From Helicobacter japonicus (GTDB lineage Bacteria; Campylobacterota; Campylobacteria; Campylobacterales; Helicobacteraceae): 64,000 nt of DNA. The notes beneath the pieces are model-generated. The model saw nothing but the letters and a program-made list of their open reading frames with translations, ran no database searches and was not told the origin of the DNA. How positions within the stretch are numbered: the first letter of the stretch is position 1; each line of letters starts with the position of its first letter. The stretch covers positions 248,001 to 312,000 of the forward strand of contig NZ_JRMQ02000002.1 in the NCBI RefSeq assembly GCF_000762845.2, written 5' to 3'. This document shows positions 17,685 to 26,686 of this stretch, in pieces. A program made the position numbers and the translations under genes.

Positions 17685-18919
17685 GTAAGAATTATGCACT
17701 AGTAAAAGACAAAATAAATACAGATGAGTATAAACAATACTCCCATAATAATTTCTCAAGATTCCATAAAATAACAGCCTATTTAGCGATGTTTCCACCT
17801 AATCTTCCCTATTATTTTATTAAAAAATATTCTCAAGAAGGAGATTTGATTTTTGACCCATTTTCTGGGAGAGGGACGACACCATTTGAAGCTTGCAGAA
17901 TGGGAAGAAAGGGTATAGGAAACGACTTAAATCCTCTTGCAGTATGTTTAACAAAAAGTAAAGTTGATATTCCAAAGAAGTGTAATATATTAAAGAGACT
18001 TCAAGCGTTAGAGCAAAACTTTGTAGAAGCACCTATTACAGATAAGCAAATTAATGATATTCCAAATGATATTAAAATGCTTTATGAAGAAAGCGAAACC
18101 TTGCCACAACTTGTATATCTAAAAAATAATTTAAATAAAAATAGAAAGATTGATAATTTTATTCTTGCAGTTTTAACAGGAATTATGCACGGCAAACATA
18201 GAAAAGATGGGACTTCAATTTATTGTAGCATTGATATGCCTAATACTTTTAGTATGTCGCCTAATTATATCCGTAATTTCATTGCCAAACATCATCTTAA
18301 AAAAATAAAACAAAATGTTTTTGAACTTTTACAACAACGCATTGAGCATTTATTTCAAAATCAAACAAAAGAATTTCAAAGTTTAGATTCTTATCAAAAA
18401 GGTGATTGCTTTAATAAAGATGCAATCAAAAGCACAAAAAAAATCATTAAAAAATATGGAGAAAATAGTGTCCAACTCATTATTACTTCCCCTCCATACT
18501 TAAAAAACATTAATTATGGTAAATATAATTGGATTAGGCTTTGGTTGCTCAATAAGGAAGTAAAAGAAGTAGATAAGAATGTAAGTATTTATCATAATAT
18601 GCAAAAAATTAAAGGTTTAAAAGATAATTTAGCATTTGAAAATTATGCTAAATATATGCAAGAACTCTTCAAAAGTTGGGAAAAAATTTTGAAGCCAAAA
18701 TCCTATGCTTTTGTTGTTATTGGAGATATTGACAAGCGCAACCTTGCAAAAGACACTTGGGATTACATACAAAATAATGGTGGGTGCAAATTACGACTTA
18801 AACACATTGCCGAAGATGTCATTGCCAATGATAAAGAAAAAAAAGTAACAAGAATTTGGGGTGCAAAAAAAGGCAAGGCAACAAAAATTGATAGAATCTT
18901 AGTTTTGCAAAAGGAGTAG
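17681..18919 (+). CDS. DNA methyltransferase of the HerA/NurA cassette
   Basis: The protein of about 412 residues has an N-terminal SAM-binding motif FDPFSGRGTTPFEA (about residues 58-71). About 200 residues later comes the catalytic TSPPY (about 268-272). This order, with a helical insert between the motifs, fits an alpha- or gamma-like amino-methyltransferase acting on adenine N6 or cytosine N4. I chose GTG 17681, with AAGGAG at 17665-17670; the frame is open further upstream through the broken rhodanese. It is followed by the HerA gene after 3 bp. It probably marks host DNA so that the HerA/NurA pair spares it. Confidence 0.8.
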   Translation: MSKNYALVKDKINTDEYKQYSHNNFSRFHKITAYLAMFPPNLPYYFIKKYSQEGDLIFDPFSGRGTTPFEACRMGRKGIGNDLNPLAVCLTKSKVDIPKKCNILKRLQALEQNFVEAPITDKQINDIPNDIKMLYEESETLPQLVYLKNNLNKNRKIDNFILAVLTGIMHGKHRKDGTSIYCSIDMPNTFSMSPNYIRNFIAKHHLKKIKQNVFELLQQRIEHLFQNQTKEFQSLDSYQKGDCFNKDAIKSTKKIIKKYGENSVQLIITSPPYLKNINYGKYNWIRLWLLNKEVKEVDKNVSIYHNMQKIKGLKDNLAFENYAKYMQELFKSWEKILKPKSYAFVVIGDIDKRNLAKDTWDYIQNNGGCKLRLKHIAEDVIANDKEKKVTRIWGAKKGKATKIDRILVLQKE

Positions 18920-18922
18920 GCA

Positions 18923-20815
18923 ATGGGAATTACAGATTTATTTTCGGAACAATCTCAAAGAGAGTTAAGAGAAGCAAAAATAAATTTTTTTGAGGAGATT
19001 AAAAAAGAGGAAAATTTTGTTGGGAGTTTGTATGATTTGGATTACGAAGAAGCCAAAATCTTAGTCAATGATTTTGATAAGAATTCCGTTAAAGGTTTGC
19101 CTCACGGTTGCTTATTGGTTGCAATCTATAATAATGAATTAAGACAAAACCAAACAGAGGCTATTTTGCTTAGAGTGATTGGAGTTTGCGAAATTCCACA
19201 AAAGAAAGAGATTATCCAAAGTATGACAGATTCTTATATTTCAAAAAAAGAAAATAGAGCAAACACAGACCCTGATATTTATACAAAATATTTTTATCAA
19301 TTCTCGGGCTTATCTTGTAGGGTTCTAGGGACATTCTTTTTAAATAAAGATAAAAAATTAATCTTTGGAACAGATATAGAAAATTTCTTAGGAGCGCATA
19401 ATTATAGAGTGTATAAGCCTCAAAAACAGCAACTACAAATCATTGTAAATGAGAATACAGAATCTAGCAATAACGAAACACAAGAAAAGATAGGAATCCT
19501 AAGATATGCTTCTAGCCAATCTTATGATGAAGATAAAAACTATGCTCCAGATGTTTTCTTAAGGACAAATGATATAGTTGCAAGACGCACAGCCTTTTTT
19601 GGAATGACAAGAACAGGTAAGTCTAATACAATCAAGATTATTATCAGTGCTATTGAGAATCTCAATGTAAAACAAGAGAGAAAAATAGGGCAAATTATTT
19701 TTGATGTTAATGGTGAATATACTTTTAGCAATAGACAAGATGAAGGCTCAATCTATGATAGATTCAAACAAAGAGTCATTCGCTTTAGTACTTCGCTTAA
19801 AAAATCCCAACAGCACCCAGATGTTAGAGCGGTGCAGTATAATTTTTATAATGATGAAACTTTGGAAGAATCCTTTAACTTGCTGTGTGATGAGTTGGAA
19901 AATAATATGGGAGGGACAAAATATATTGATGCCTTTAGAAATGTTTCTTTGTTTGATATTGGAGACAAATATAGTTCTAAAGAAAGAAACAGATTGAGAA
20001 AAATTGCTTTATATAAATGTATATTATTTAATGCAAAATTTTCTATTGCTGAAAATTATAAATTATTTTTTTCTGGTATTGATGGATTTCCTATACCAAA
20101 AAATGGATTCACAATTAGAGAAGCTATGGAATGGTTTGAAAAAGCTGAAGAATCTTTAAAAAAAGGACAATCTTCAAGTGGAGAAAAATATTGGGATAGC
20201 GATTATGAATCTTTATATAATATGCTTTTTAAAAGACAGGGGGCAGGGTTTAATTCTTTACTTAATTTTAACAAACTACATTCTTTAAAAGGAGGTAATG
20301 ACTATAAAAAAGATATAGATTCTGCATTGCGTGAGGGAAAAATTATTTTAGTAGATTTATCTACTGCTTCAACCGAAACACAGCAAAAATATATTGATAG
20401 GCTTTGCTCCCATATATTTGCCAAATCTATGGAAAAATTCACTAATGATGAAGAACCCGAATTTATCCAAATGTATTTTGAAGAAGCACATAATATTTTT
20501 CCAAAAGATGATAAAGATTTAAAAAATATTTATAATCGTTTGGCAAAAGAGGGAGCAAAGCTTAAAATTGGCATTAGTTACTCTACTCAAGAAGTCAGTT
20601 CTATCGCTCCAAGTATTTTAAAAAATACGCAGAATTGGTTCATTTCTCATCTTAACAATAAAGATGAAATTAAGGCGTTAGAAAAGTATTATGATTTTGC
20701 TGATTTTTCTCAAAACATTATTCGCAATAGTGATGTGGGATTTGCTAGAGTAAAAACTTATTCCAATAATTTTATTGTACCTGTTCAGATTCAAAAATTT
20801 GAAGTAAGGGATTAA
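18923..20815 (+). CDS. HerA-like hexameric ATPase/translocase
   Basis: The 630-residue protein has a HerA/DUF87-type ATPase core. Walker A is GMTRTGKSNT near residues 227-236 and Walker B is QMYFEEAHN near residues 514-522. Sensor and arginine regions follow ('KEGAKLKIGISYSTQEVSSI'). An N-terminal beta-barrel-like HAS region of about 180 residues precedes the core. HerA motors pump or unwind DNA as hexamers and feed partner nucleases. The gene has a good SD (AAGGAG) and is one base from the NurA-like gene. It is more AT-rich than the flanks. HerA proteins are known components of several antiphage systems. Confidence 0.85.
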   Translation: MGITDLFSEQSQRELREAKINFFEEIKKEENFVGSLYDLDYEEAKILVNDFDKNSVKGLPHGCLLVAIYNNELRQNQTEAILLRVIGVCEIPQKKEIIQSMTDSYISKKENRANTDPDIYTKYFYQFSGLSCRVLGTFFLNKDKKLIFGTDIENFLGAHNYRVYKPQKQQLQIIVNENTESSNNETQEKIGILRYASSQSYDEDKNYAPDVFLRTNDIVARRTAFFGMTRTGKSNTIKIIISAIENLNVKQERKIGQIIFDVNGEYTFSNRQDEGSIYDRFKQRVIRFSTSLKKSQQHPDVRAVQYNFYNDETLEESFNLLCDELENNMGGTKYIDAFRNVSLFDIGDKYSSKERNRLRKIALYKCILFNAKFSIAENYKLFFSGIDGFPIPKNGFTIREAMEWFEKAEESLKKGQSSSGEKYWDSDYESLYNMLFKRQGAGFNSLLNFNKLHSLKGGNDYKKDIDSALREGKIILVDLSTASTETQQKYIDRLCSHIFAKSMEKFTNDEEPEFIQMYFEEAHNIFPKDDKDLKNIYNRLAKEGAKLKIGISYSTQEVSSIAPSILKNTQNWFISHLNNKDEIKALEKYYDFADFSQNIIRNSDVGFARVKTYSNNFIVPVQIQKFEVRD

Positions 20816-20816
20816 A

Positions 20817-22217
20817 ATGGCATATTTTAACGAAAAAGCCTCTAAAATTAATCATCAATATATTATTGAGAATCCAAAGGTTAAAGATTATCTTGCAAAA
20901 TGCGAAAAGATAGGACAAAATCTACCTTTGGAAGTGGATTCACAATCTCTTACTTTTCCGATACTCAATATGCAGGATAAATTTTCCTCTTGCATTGAGC
21001 GTGTCATAACTATAGACGGTGGCTACCAAGAAGTAAATATCAGCGAGAATTTCCCCTCACAAAAACTTTGCTATTACAATATAGGCATTCTTATGTTTAG
21101 CGTTGAGGATTTAAAAGCAGTTGAAAGGCAACAAACAATCAATCCAAGCGATATAGGTAAATTAGAGAATCTTGAGCGATTTAACTTTGTGATACCCACA
21201 CAAAATATTCGTTTAAAAAATGAGGATTTTATTACTACATTTAGAAAAACACTCTATGAAGAAATTTTTCTCAAAAATTATTTGAGTGAGGGAAATGAAA
21301 AAAGTTCATTTATTCATACAATTAAATGGCTTATTTTTAAAGAATATTTAGATTCAGATTCTAGGGGCAAAGGCTCTATAAAATTTGCTTGTCCTTGTTG
21401 CGGAGAAATACAAATATTCCAAAAACAAACACCTGATTATTTAGATGAGAAAAATAATTTTATGCGTTGCAAAAATAAAAAATGTGAAAATATCATCTAC
21501 ATTACAGATTGTTTTGACTTGCATACTTTGATTGATGAAATCAATGGAGCAACACTGATAGAATCTTATATTATGAGTGCTTTTGAAGTTGTTTTAATGT
21601 TCTCAATGTTTCGATTCCTTTTTGAAGAAAACACTATACAATGGCTACCAAAGATTCTTTTTATTAAAGATGGTCCATTGGCTTTGTTTAGTCGTCTTGA
21701 TGATTTTGCTTTTAAGGTTGTGCGTCCGTTTATACAATTTCTTTATGCAAAATCTTTGAATGAAAATATAAGCTATATTAATCTTGTAGGCTTGGACAAA
21801 AGTGGCATGTTTGTGGAACATCTTAAAAGTATAGAATCTAAAATTCCTTTGGGAAGTATTCTTTTACCAAATTTAGATTATATGAGAAAATACATCACGG
21901 GAAACAATACTTCGGTTTTTGGAGAAAATACTTATTTTGGGATTAAGATGTTCGTAAGAAAAGAAAAAGAATTGTCCTTTGTTTTAGATGTAGCGATTCC
22001 ATTTGATGAAAGCATCACATACAAGGATTATATCAAACAACCAAAAATTGAAGATTTTCTCTCATTAAACAATATTTTAGAAGTATTGTTTCGGCTTAAA
22101 TGTGATTTATATGAAAAATCTTTTATTCCTATTGCTATGGTTAATAAGCTCGTTTCTTTATCTAATATTCCAAGTAAAAAGATATTAACTATTTTTTCGC
22201 AAGAAAAATTATGCTAA
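20817..22217 (+). CDS. NurA-like nuclease with zinc finger
   Basis: The 466-residue protein has features of a NurA nuclease fold. An early acidic site 'VITIDGGYQ' has Asp67 and a later one, 'LFIKDGPLALFSRLDDFAF', has Asp285; these are the typical metal-binding positions. Between them is a four-cysteine cluster, CPCC at 192-195 and C218/C223, likely binding zinc. NurA partners HerA in archaeal DNA end resection. The one-base spacing from the HerA gene strongly supports a working pair. The zinc finger inserted in the nuclease is unusual. The NurA call rests on motif reading, without a profile search. Confidence 0.65.
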   Translation: MAYFNEKASKINHQYIIENPKVKDYLAKCEKIGQNLPLEVDSQSLTFPILNMQDKFSSCIERVITIDGGYQEVNISENFPSQKLCYYNIGILMFSVEDLKAVERQQTINPSDIGKLENLERFNFVIPTQNIRLKNEDFITTFRKTLYEEIFLKNYLSEGNEKSSFIHTIKWLIFKEYLDSDSRGKGSIKFACPCCGEIQIFQKQTPDYLDEKNNFMRCKNKKCENIIYITDCFDLHTLIDEINGATLIESYIMSAFEVVLMFSMFRFLFEENTIQWLPKILFIKDGPLALFSRLDDFAFKVVRPFIQFLYAKSLNENISYINLVGLDKSGMFVEHLKSIESKIPLGSILLPNLDYMRKYITGNNTSVFGENTYFGIKMFVRKEKELSFVLDVAIPFDESITYKDYIKQPKIEDFLSLNNILEVLFRLKCDLYEKSFIPIAMVNKLVSLSNIPSKKILTIFSQEKLC

Positions 22218-22252
22218 ACTACCCAATAATTCATTCTAAACTAGGAGTTTGT

Positions 22253-22633
22253 ATGCCTACAAGTGAGAGTTTCAAGGATTTTGTGTTAGAGAATCTTAAC
22301 AGCGCATTAGAGGATACGGCTTATTGCTTTAGTGCTAAAAAGATGTTTGGCGAATACTGCATTTATGTGCTTGATAGAGGAGAGAGTGTGCCTAAGCCTA
22401 TTTTCTTGCTTTGTGATGAGGTGCTTTTTGTCAAGCAATTTGAGATTCTCAAACCCCTTTTAGAATCCACCCCGCTTGGCTTTCCCTATGCAGGCGCAAA
22501 GGAATCTTATATCCTTGATGTGGATTCTTTGGAGACTTTAAGAGAAGTCGTGCTTATCCTTGCTCCCACTCTGCCCACTCCAAAGCCTAAAAAACCCAAA
22601 CAACGCAAAACCCCCAAAAGAGCTACAAAATAA
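22253..22633 (+). CDS. TfoX N-terminal domain protein
   Basis: The protein of about 126 residues is a stand-alone TfoX_N domain with the conserved 'KMFGEYCIYV' (about residues 30-39) and 'GFPYAGAKESYIL' segments. It ends in a basic lysine/proline-rich tail ('PKPKKPKQRK'). ATG 22253 is chosen because AGGAG precedes it by five bases; an upstream ATG at 22211 lies inside the previous gene. TfoX is a competence regulator in gammaproteobacteria, but stand-alone TfoX_N proteins have no agreed function. Confidence 0.82.
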   Translation: MPTSESFKDFVLENLNSALEDTAYCFSAKKMFGEYCIYVLDRGESVPKPIFLLCDEVLFVKQFEILKPLLESTPLGFPYAGAKESYILDVDSLETLREVVLILAPTLPTPKPKKPKQRKTPKRATK

Positions 22634-22643
22634 ATCTCCCAAA

Positions 22644-23228
22644 TCAATCTTTCCTAAACCCGCTCACAAATTGTGTAAGAGTAGCTAGAAGTTTCTTTTC
22701 TTGCTTCTTTTTGGAGTTTGCACAAAATTGCAATGCAAGTTCATTAAGCGCACCAGAGAGCGCAAATGTCATCAACTGCGTATCTACTTTATCGCGCAGA
22801 TAACCTTGTGCCTTTAGTTCCTCAATATGTGTCTGCAATACATTCATTGAATGCTTCGCATCAACGCTTCTCCACACTTCCCAACCAAGCACAGCGGGTG
22901 CATCAACTAATAATATCTGCCTATTTCCCTTTGCATTTGCTGCTTTGATAAACCCCACACAGCCTAATATCAGTTGTTCCCACGCCTCATTACTTTTCAA
23001 AGCTTGTTTTTGTATCTGCGTGGCAACTTCTTCTTGCACACTCTCTAGCACAGCGACAAAAAGCCCTTGCTTGTTTTTGAAATGATGATATACCGCCCCG
23101 CGCGTTACATTTGCTTCTTCTACGATTTTTTCTAGTGCGACCTCAAAATATCCATATTTTGCAAAATGTGCTCGCGCAACGCTTAATAAGGCGGAGGTAG
23201 TTTTGCGTGTAGCTTCTTTGTTTGTCAT
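22644..23228 (-). CDS. TetR-family transcriptional regulator
   Basis: The 194-residue protein has a TetR helix-turn-helix, with 'TRGAVYHHFKNKQGLFVAVLE' at about residues 41-61. It is AcrR-like in layout. It lies just downstream of the alkylation-repair gene on the same strand, and a strong palindrome sits in that gene's promoter. Self-regulation through that site and ligand-induced release are likely. Confidence 0.9.
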   Translation of the reverse strand: MTNKEATRKTTSALLSVARAHFAKYGYFEVALEKIVEEANVTRGAVYHHFKNKQGLFVAVLESVQEEVATQIQKQALKSNEAWEQLILGCVGFIKAANAKGNRQILLVDAPAVLGWEVWRSVDAKHSMNVLQTHIEELKAQGYLRDKVDTQLMTFALSGALNELALQFCANSKKKQEKKLLATLTQFVSGFRKD

Positions 23229-23267
23229 AATACACCGCTAGAATAATTGCTTAAAGCTCTGTGCCAT

Positions 23268-24017
23268 TTATTTTCCTCTCTTTTGTTGATTTTTATTTTG
23301 ATTTCTCTCTCCGTGTTTGATTATCCACTCACACGCCTTGCTTGTCCCGCCTTGTTGCCATTGTGCGATGAGAGCTTGCGCTTTTAGCGGTGCTTCTTTA
23401 TACAAATCATTGAGATTATTCCCCACGCTTTTTTGCACAAACTTTTGCGAATCATCTTTTAAGTTTGTCAAAATCATCGCATACTTTTCAAACTCATCAA
23501 GCGCGACAAGGAGCTTTGGCGACCAAGGCAGGTGGATTCTCACACCCTCGCTTGCAAGTCTGCGGATATGCACATTACTATCCTTGCTCCACAAAATGAG
23601 TTCGTCCATTACTTCCTTTGGGTGTTCTCTTAGAATCGGGCGGATAGCGTATTCACCTGTAAAACGCTTGGTAAGCTCTTTGATGAAGCTTAAAGAAAGC
23701 TGCCAATTTGTATTGCCATAGCATTCCACATAGCGTGAAATAGGAAATAACCAATAGCCAAAGCTAAACATTCCCTCCGCTTTTTCTAGCTCCTCACCAA
23801 GTAGATGAAAAAAGCTTTGAATGTTTTTGTCATAATCTCCCATTGTCTTAACCATTGCATCTACGATACAATCCAATCTTGCAAAGAGTTCCTTATCCTC
23901 TAAATTGCCCTGCAACATTGCACAAAACTTTTGCGCTTCAAATTCTGGCATTACACTTAGAATCTTTTGGGATAACTCCACGATATAGGCATCATCATAA
24001 TGCTCTTTGTGTTTCAT
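23268..24017 (-). CDS. DNA alkylation repair protein (AlkC/AlkD-type HEAT repeat)
   Basis: The 249-residue all-helical protein matches the DNA alkylation repair family. It has the signature 'DSNVHIRRLASEGVRIHLPWSPKL' (about residues 147-171) and 'VQKSVGNNLNDLYKEAP'. These glycosylases flip out N3- and N7-alkylated bases without base intercalation. The protein has a basic C-terminal tail. It is transcribed towards the TetR gene, and a perfect 7-3-7 palindrome overlaps its promoter. Confidence 0.82.
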   Translation of the reverse strand: MKHKEHYDDAYIVELSQKILSVMPEFEAQKFCAMLQGNLEDKELFARLDCIVDAMVKTMGDYDKNIQSFFHLLGEELEKAEGMFSFGYWLFPISRYVECYGNTNWQLSLSFIKELTKRFTGEYAIRPILREHPKEVMDELILWSKDSNVHIRRLASEGVRIHLPWSPKLLVALDEFEKYAMILTNLKDDSQKFVQKSVGNNLNDLYKEAPLKAQALIAQWQQGGTSKACEWIIKHGERNQNKNQQKRGK

Positions 24018-24049
24018 TTTGCCCCCTAAATTTTATAATACTATAACAT

Positions 24050-24066
24050 ACATACATTCTGTATGT
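24050..24066. promoter_or_regulatory. Candidate TetR operator (7-3-7 perfect palindrome)
   Basis: ACATACA, a 3-bp spacer TTC, and TGTATGT lie 33-49 bp upstream of the alkylation-repair start, in its promoter. Palindromes of this size and GC-poor TACATACA-like sequence are typical of AcrR/TetR operators. The TetR gene is in the same unit. Confidence 0.65.
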
Positions 24067-24231
24067 CAATATGAAGAGATAAAATCAACAAAAATAAGAA
24101 TAAAGATTGGGCAAAAGAGGCTATCAAACTTTTTAAAGAGAGGAGAGAAAAGAACCTTCAGACAAAACCAAATAATCCCTTGATTTTTTTGATATAATCC
24201 CGCTTTAGACATACGCACAAACGGAGAAAAA

Positions 24232-25497
24232 ATGAAAAAAATTCTTTGTTTTATTTGTTTGGTAACTTTTACTTTTGGTCTTGATTTTGACAAACTAGGG
24301 TTAAATGTAGAATTATTAAACAATAAGGATTATACGCAAGCAAAAGCTTTATTAAAAGGCTTGGAATCTCGTGCAAAGCAACGCGATTTGAGTTTTGAGG
24401 ATTATCAAAAATTAGAAGCATTAATACCGTGTGAAATGTCACCTTTTGAGGATTGCGTAACACCGGGATTTGTTACTAATGCAGCTTATTTCTTCACTAA
24501 ATTTATGGCAAAAGAGTTTGGACATTTATTTGCAGAATATGGAATGGGCTCGAATATGGGATATGAAAATTTTGAATATAAAAAAGAATATTCTCTTTAC
24601 GATGAGATTGTATTTTGGTTTCCAATAAACAAAAATAGCCCTTCACAAAAAGAGGAGTATGCGAACTTCCTTTTTATGAAAAAGCATTTTAAAATAGCAA
24701 CAAGAATAGATGATAATGGTGAGAGAGAAGAAAGTTGTCAGTATGTTACTGCAGAAAGCGGAGGGTGTGAGTTTGCCCCTAAAAAGCCTCTTGTCTTGCG
24801 AGGAGTGCTAAAAGTTATACAAGATTTCCACTTGCAACCTGCAAGACTAGGGTCTTGTGATGATGGCTCTTCTCCTTATATTGCCTTTGAACCACATAAT
24901 AAGAATCTTGTTTTTGCGTTTGGAGAAGTTGATTTAACACATAACCAAACTTATTATAATCTTTTTGCGCCGCTTTTGCCAAAGTGGTATAAAGAGGGGC
25001 TTGGTGGGAGTGTGAACTTTGAAGTAGAGCTAGAACTTAAAAGCGTAATGCCGTGGAAATTTTCTTGTAATGACGGAAATTCGATACAGATTAAGAATAT
25101 TAAGATTCTTAAAAAGATTTCAGAAAATCCAAGCCAAAAGAAAGATTATGAAGATAACAAGTATTATAAAGTAACCCTTAATACTTCGGATAACTATGTG
25201 AATCTGCGCGATAAGCCAAATGGGAAGATTCTAGCGCAAATTTTTACAAAAGATAAAGAAAACATTAAACTTATCAATCTCTCAAATATGCTTTGGAGTA
25301 TAAATAAAATAAGCGAGTGGCAAAGACAAATTGGCTATAAGCAAAAACTAGATTTTGAAGATGAACCAAAGCTTGAACAAGAATGGATAAAAGTATTGTA
25401 TTTCCCACCCAATGCACAAAAGATTAAAGATACAAAAATTGGCTATATCCATAAATCACAGATTGAAATAACACCTTATATAGCAGACTTTTACTAA
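24232..25497 (+). CDS. Exported protein with C-terminal SH3-like domain, function unknown
   Basis: The 421-residue protein has a Sec signal (about residues 1-16). A C-terminal bacterial SH3-like domain contains 'NYVNLRDKPNGKILAQI' near residue 322 and 'IGYIHKSQIEI' near residue 406. The central region has several cysteines (e.g. residues 64, 71, 166, 173) that could form disulfides in the periplasm. I do not recognise the central domain. A TATAAT lies about 35 bp upstream. SH3b domains often bind cell-wall or protein ligands. Confidence 0.7.
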   Translation: MKKILCFICLVTFTFGLDFDKLGLNVELLNNKDYTQAKALLKGLESRAKQRDLSFEDYQKLEALIPCEMSPFEDCVTPGFVTNAAYFFTKFMAKEFGHLFAEYGMGSNMGYENFEYKKEYSLYDEIVFWFPINKNSPSQKEEYANFLFMKKHFKIATRIDDNGEREESCQYVTAESGGCEFAPKKPLVLRGVLKVIQDFHLQPARLGSCDDGSSPYIAFEPHNKNLVFAFGEVDLTHNQTYYNLFAPLLPKWYKEGLGGSVNFEVELELKSVMPWKFSCNDGNSIQIKNIKILKKISENPSQKKDYEDNKYYKVTLNTSDNYVNLRDKPNGKILAQIFTKDKENIKLINLSNMLWSINKISEWQRQIGYKQKLDFEDEPKLEQEWIKVLYFPPNAQKIKDTKIGYIHKSQIEITPYIADFY

Positions 25498-25535
25498 TAA
25501 ATCTGCCTTATAAGATTTGACACAAGGAGACAAAT

Positions 25536-26174
25536 ATGAAACATAGAATCTTTCCCAATCCAAACAATCCTTTTCCAATCAAGGGCGTGGATTATGTCTG
25601 CTATGTCAAGCCCATCATACAGAATCCAAATGTCATCGTGGGCGACTTTACATACATTAGTGATAGCGATTTTGAGCGGCATATCAGCCACCATTACGCA
25701 TTTAATGGAGATAAACTTATCATTGGTAAATTTTGTCAAATCGCTGCGGGTGTGGAATTTGTGATGAATGGCGCAAATCATCAAATGAATGCAGTCAGCA
25801 CCTTCCCCTTTAATATTTTTGAGGGTTGGAATGCACCGCCTCCAACGCCTGAAAATCTGCCTCTTAAGGGTGATACGATGATTGGCAATGATGTGTGGAT
25901 TGGGCAAAATGCCACGATTTTACCCGGTGTGCATATTGGCGATGGTGCAATTATCGGCGCAAATGCTGTTGTTGGAAGAGATGTTGCGCCTTATAGCATT
26001 GTGGTGGGGAATCCCGCAAGAGAAATTAAGAAGCGATTTGACGGGGAGCTGATTGCGCTTTTACTTGCGTTTCAATGGTGGGAGAAAAGCATAGATGAGA
26101 TTCAAACCCTTATCCCGCTTCTTACTTGCAACGACTTGCAAAGGGTAAAAAGGGAGATAAAGAAAAGGATATAA
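25536..26174 (+). CDS. Xenobiotic acyltransferase (Vat/CatB-type hexapeptide repeat)
   Basis: The 212-residue left-handed beta-helix acetyltransferase has the Vat/CatB layout. The catalytic-loop His lies in '[17 protein letters not shown]' near residue 86. A run of hexapeptide repeats, '[19 protein letters not shown]' and '[12 protein letters not shown]', spans residues 109-149. Relatives acetylate streptogramin A or chloramphenicol. True resistance cannot be inferred from sequence because many such proteins have unknown substrates. It sits in a row of small detoxification-type genes. Confidence 0.85.
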   Translation: MKHRIFPNPNNPFPIKGVDYVCYVKPIIQNPNVIVGDFTYISDSDFERHISHHYAFNGDKLIIGKFCQIAAGVEFVMNGANHQMNAVSTFPFNIFEGWNAPPPTPENLPLKGDTMIGNDVWIGQNATILPGVHIGDGAIIGANAVVGRDVAPYSIVVGNPAREIKKRFDGELIALLLAFQWWEKSIDEIQTLIPLLTCNDLQRVKREIKKRI

Positions 26175-26186
26175 ACAACAAAAAGT

Positions 26187-26642
26187 TTATTTGGCTTTAC
26201 CCGAAGATTCTTTTACTATCTCTGCAAGGAGGTTTGAAATAGTCTCAACGACTTTAGTATTCTTAATGCGATACTCTTTTGCAAGTTGCTTTATATCTGT
26301 GGTTTTGATAAAAACATTGTAAGAGGCGTCCTGATAAACTAAAATCTTAAGGGGCAATTCCAAAGCTATATTTGGATTCTCTTGCATTAAAAATGTTCCC
26401 ACTTTAGGATTGCCAAAGACAATGGTTTTAGTTGGTGCAAGTTCTAATTTCGCATTTTTTGCAGCAGAGGTAAAATCAAACTCGGCAAATATAGGAATAT
26501 TTCGCTTAAGAATAGAATCTTTAACTTTAGTCAATGTCGTAGAAAAATCATATTGGCTTTTTACAGGTTCCATTGCATAAGCTCCACTTGAAAATAAAAG
26601 AAACAACGCTCCGATGCAGGAATATTTTTTAAAAAATCGCAT
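26187..26642 (-). CDS. Exported DUF302 protein
   Basis: The protein of about 151 residues has a signal peptide ending near 'SSGAYA' and a DUF302 domain ('KRNIPIFAEFDFTSAAKNAKLEL', 'VFGNPKVGTFLMQENPNIALELPLKILVY'). DUF302 proteins are small, frequently periplasmic and of unknown function. ATG 26642 has AAGGAG eight bases upstream; the frame is open upstream into the next gene but lacks a ribosome site there. Confidence 0.82.
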   Translation of the reverse strand: MRFFKKYSCIGALFLLFSSGAYAMEPVKSQYDFSTTLTKVKDSILKRNIPIFAEFDFTSAAKNAKLELAPTKTIVFGNPKVGTFLMQENPNIALELPLKILVYQDASYNVFIKTTDIKQLAKEYRIKNTKVVETISNLLAEIVKESSGKAK

Positions 26643-26686
26643 TTTCATTCTCCTTAAGTTGATGTATTTTTTGAGATTGTAGAATC

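Noticed and set aside
20817-22217. Possibility that the third HerA-cassette protein is a DUF4297 or SIR2 effector
   Set aside because: No PD-(D/E)XK block at the N-terminus and no SIR2 NAD-binding motif are visible. The DG-containing acidic segments fit NurA better.
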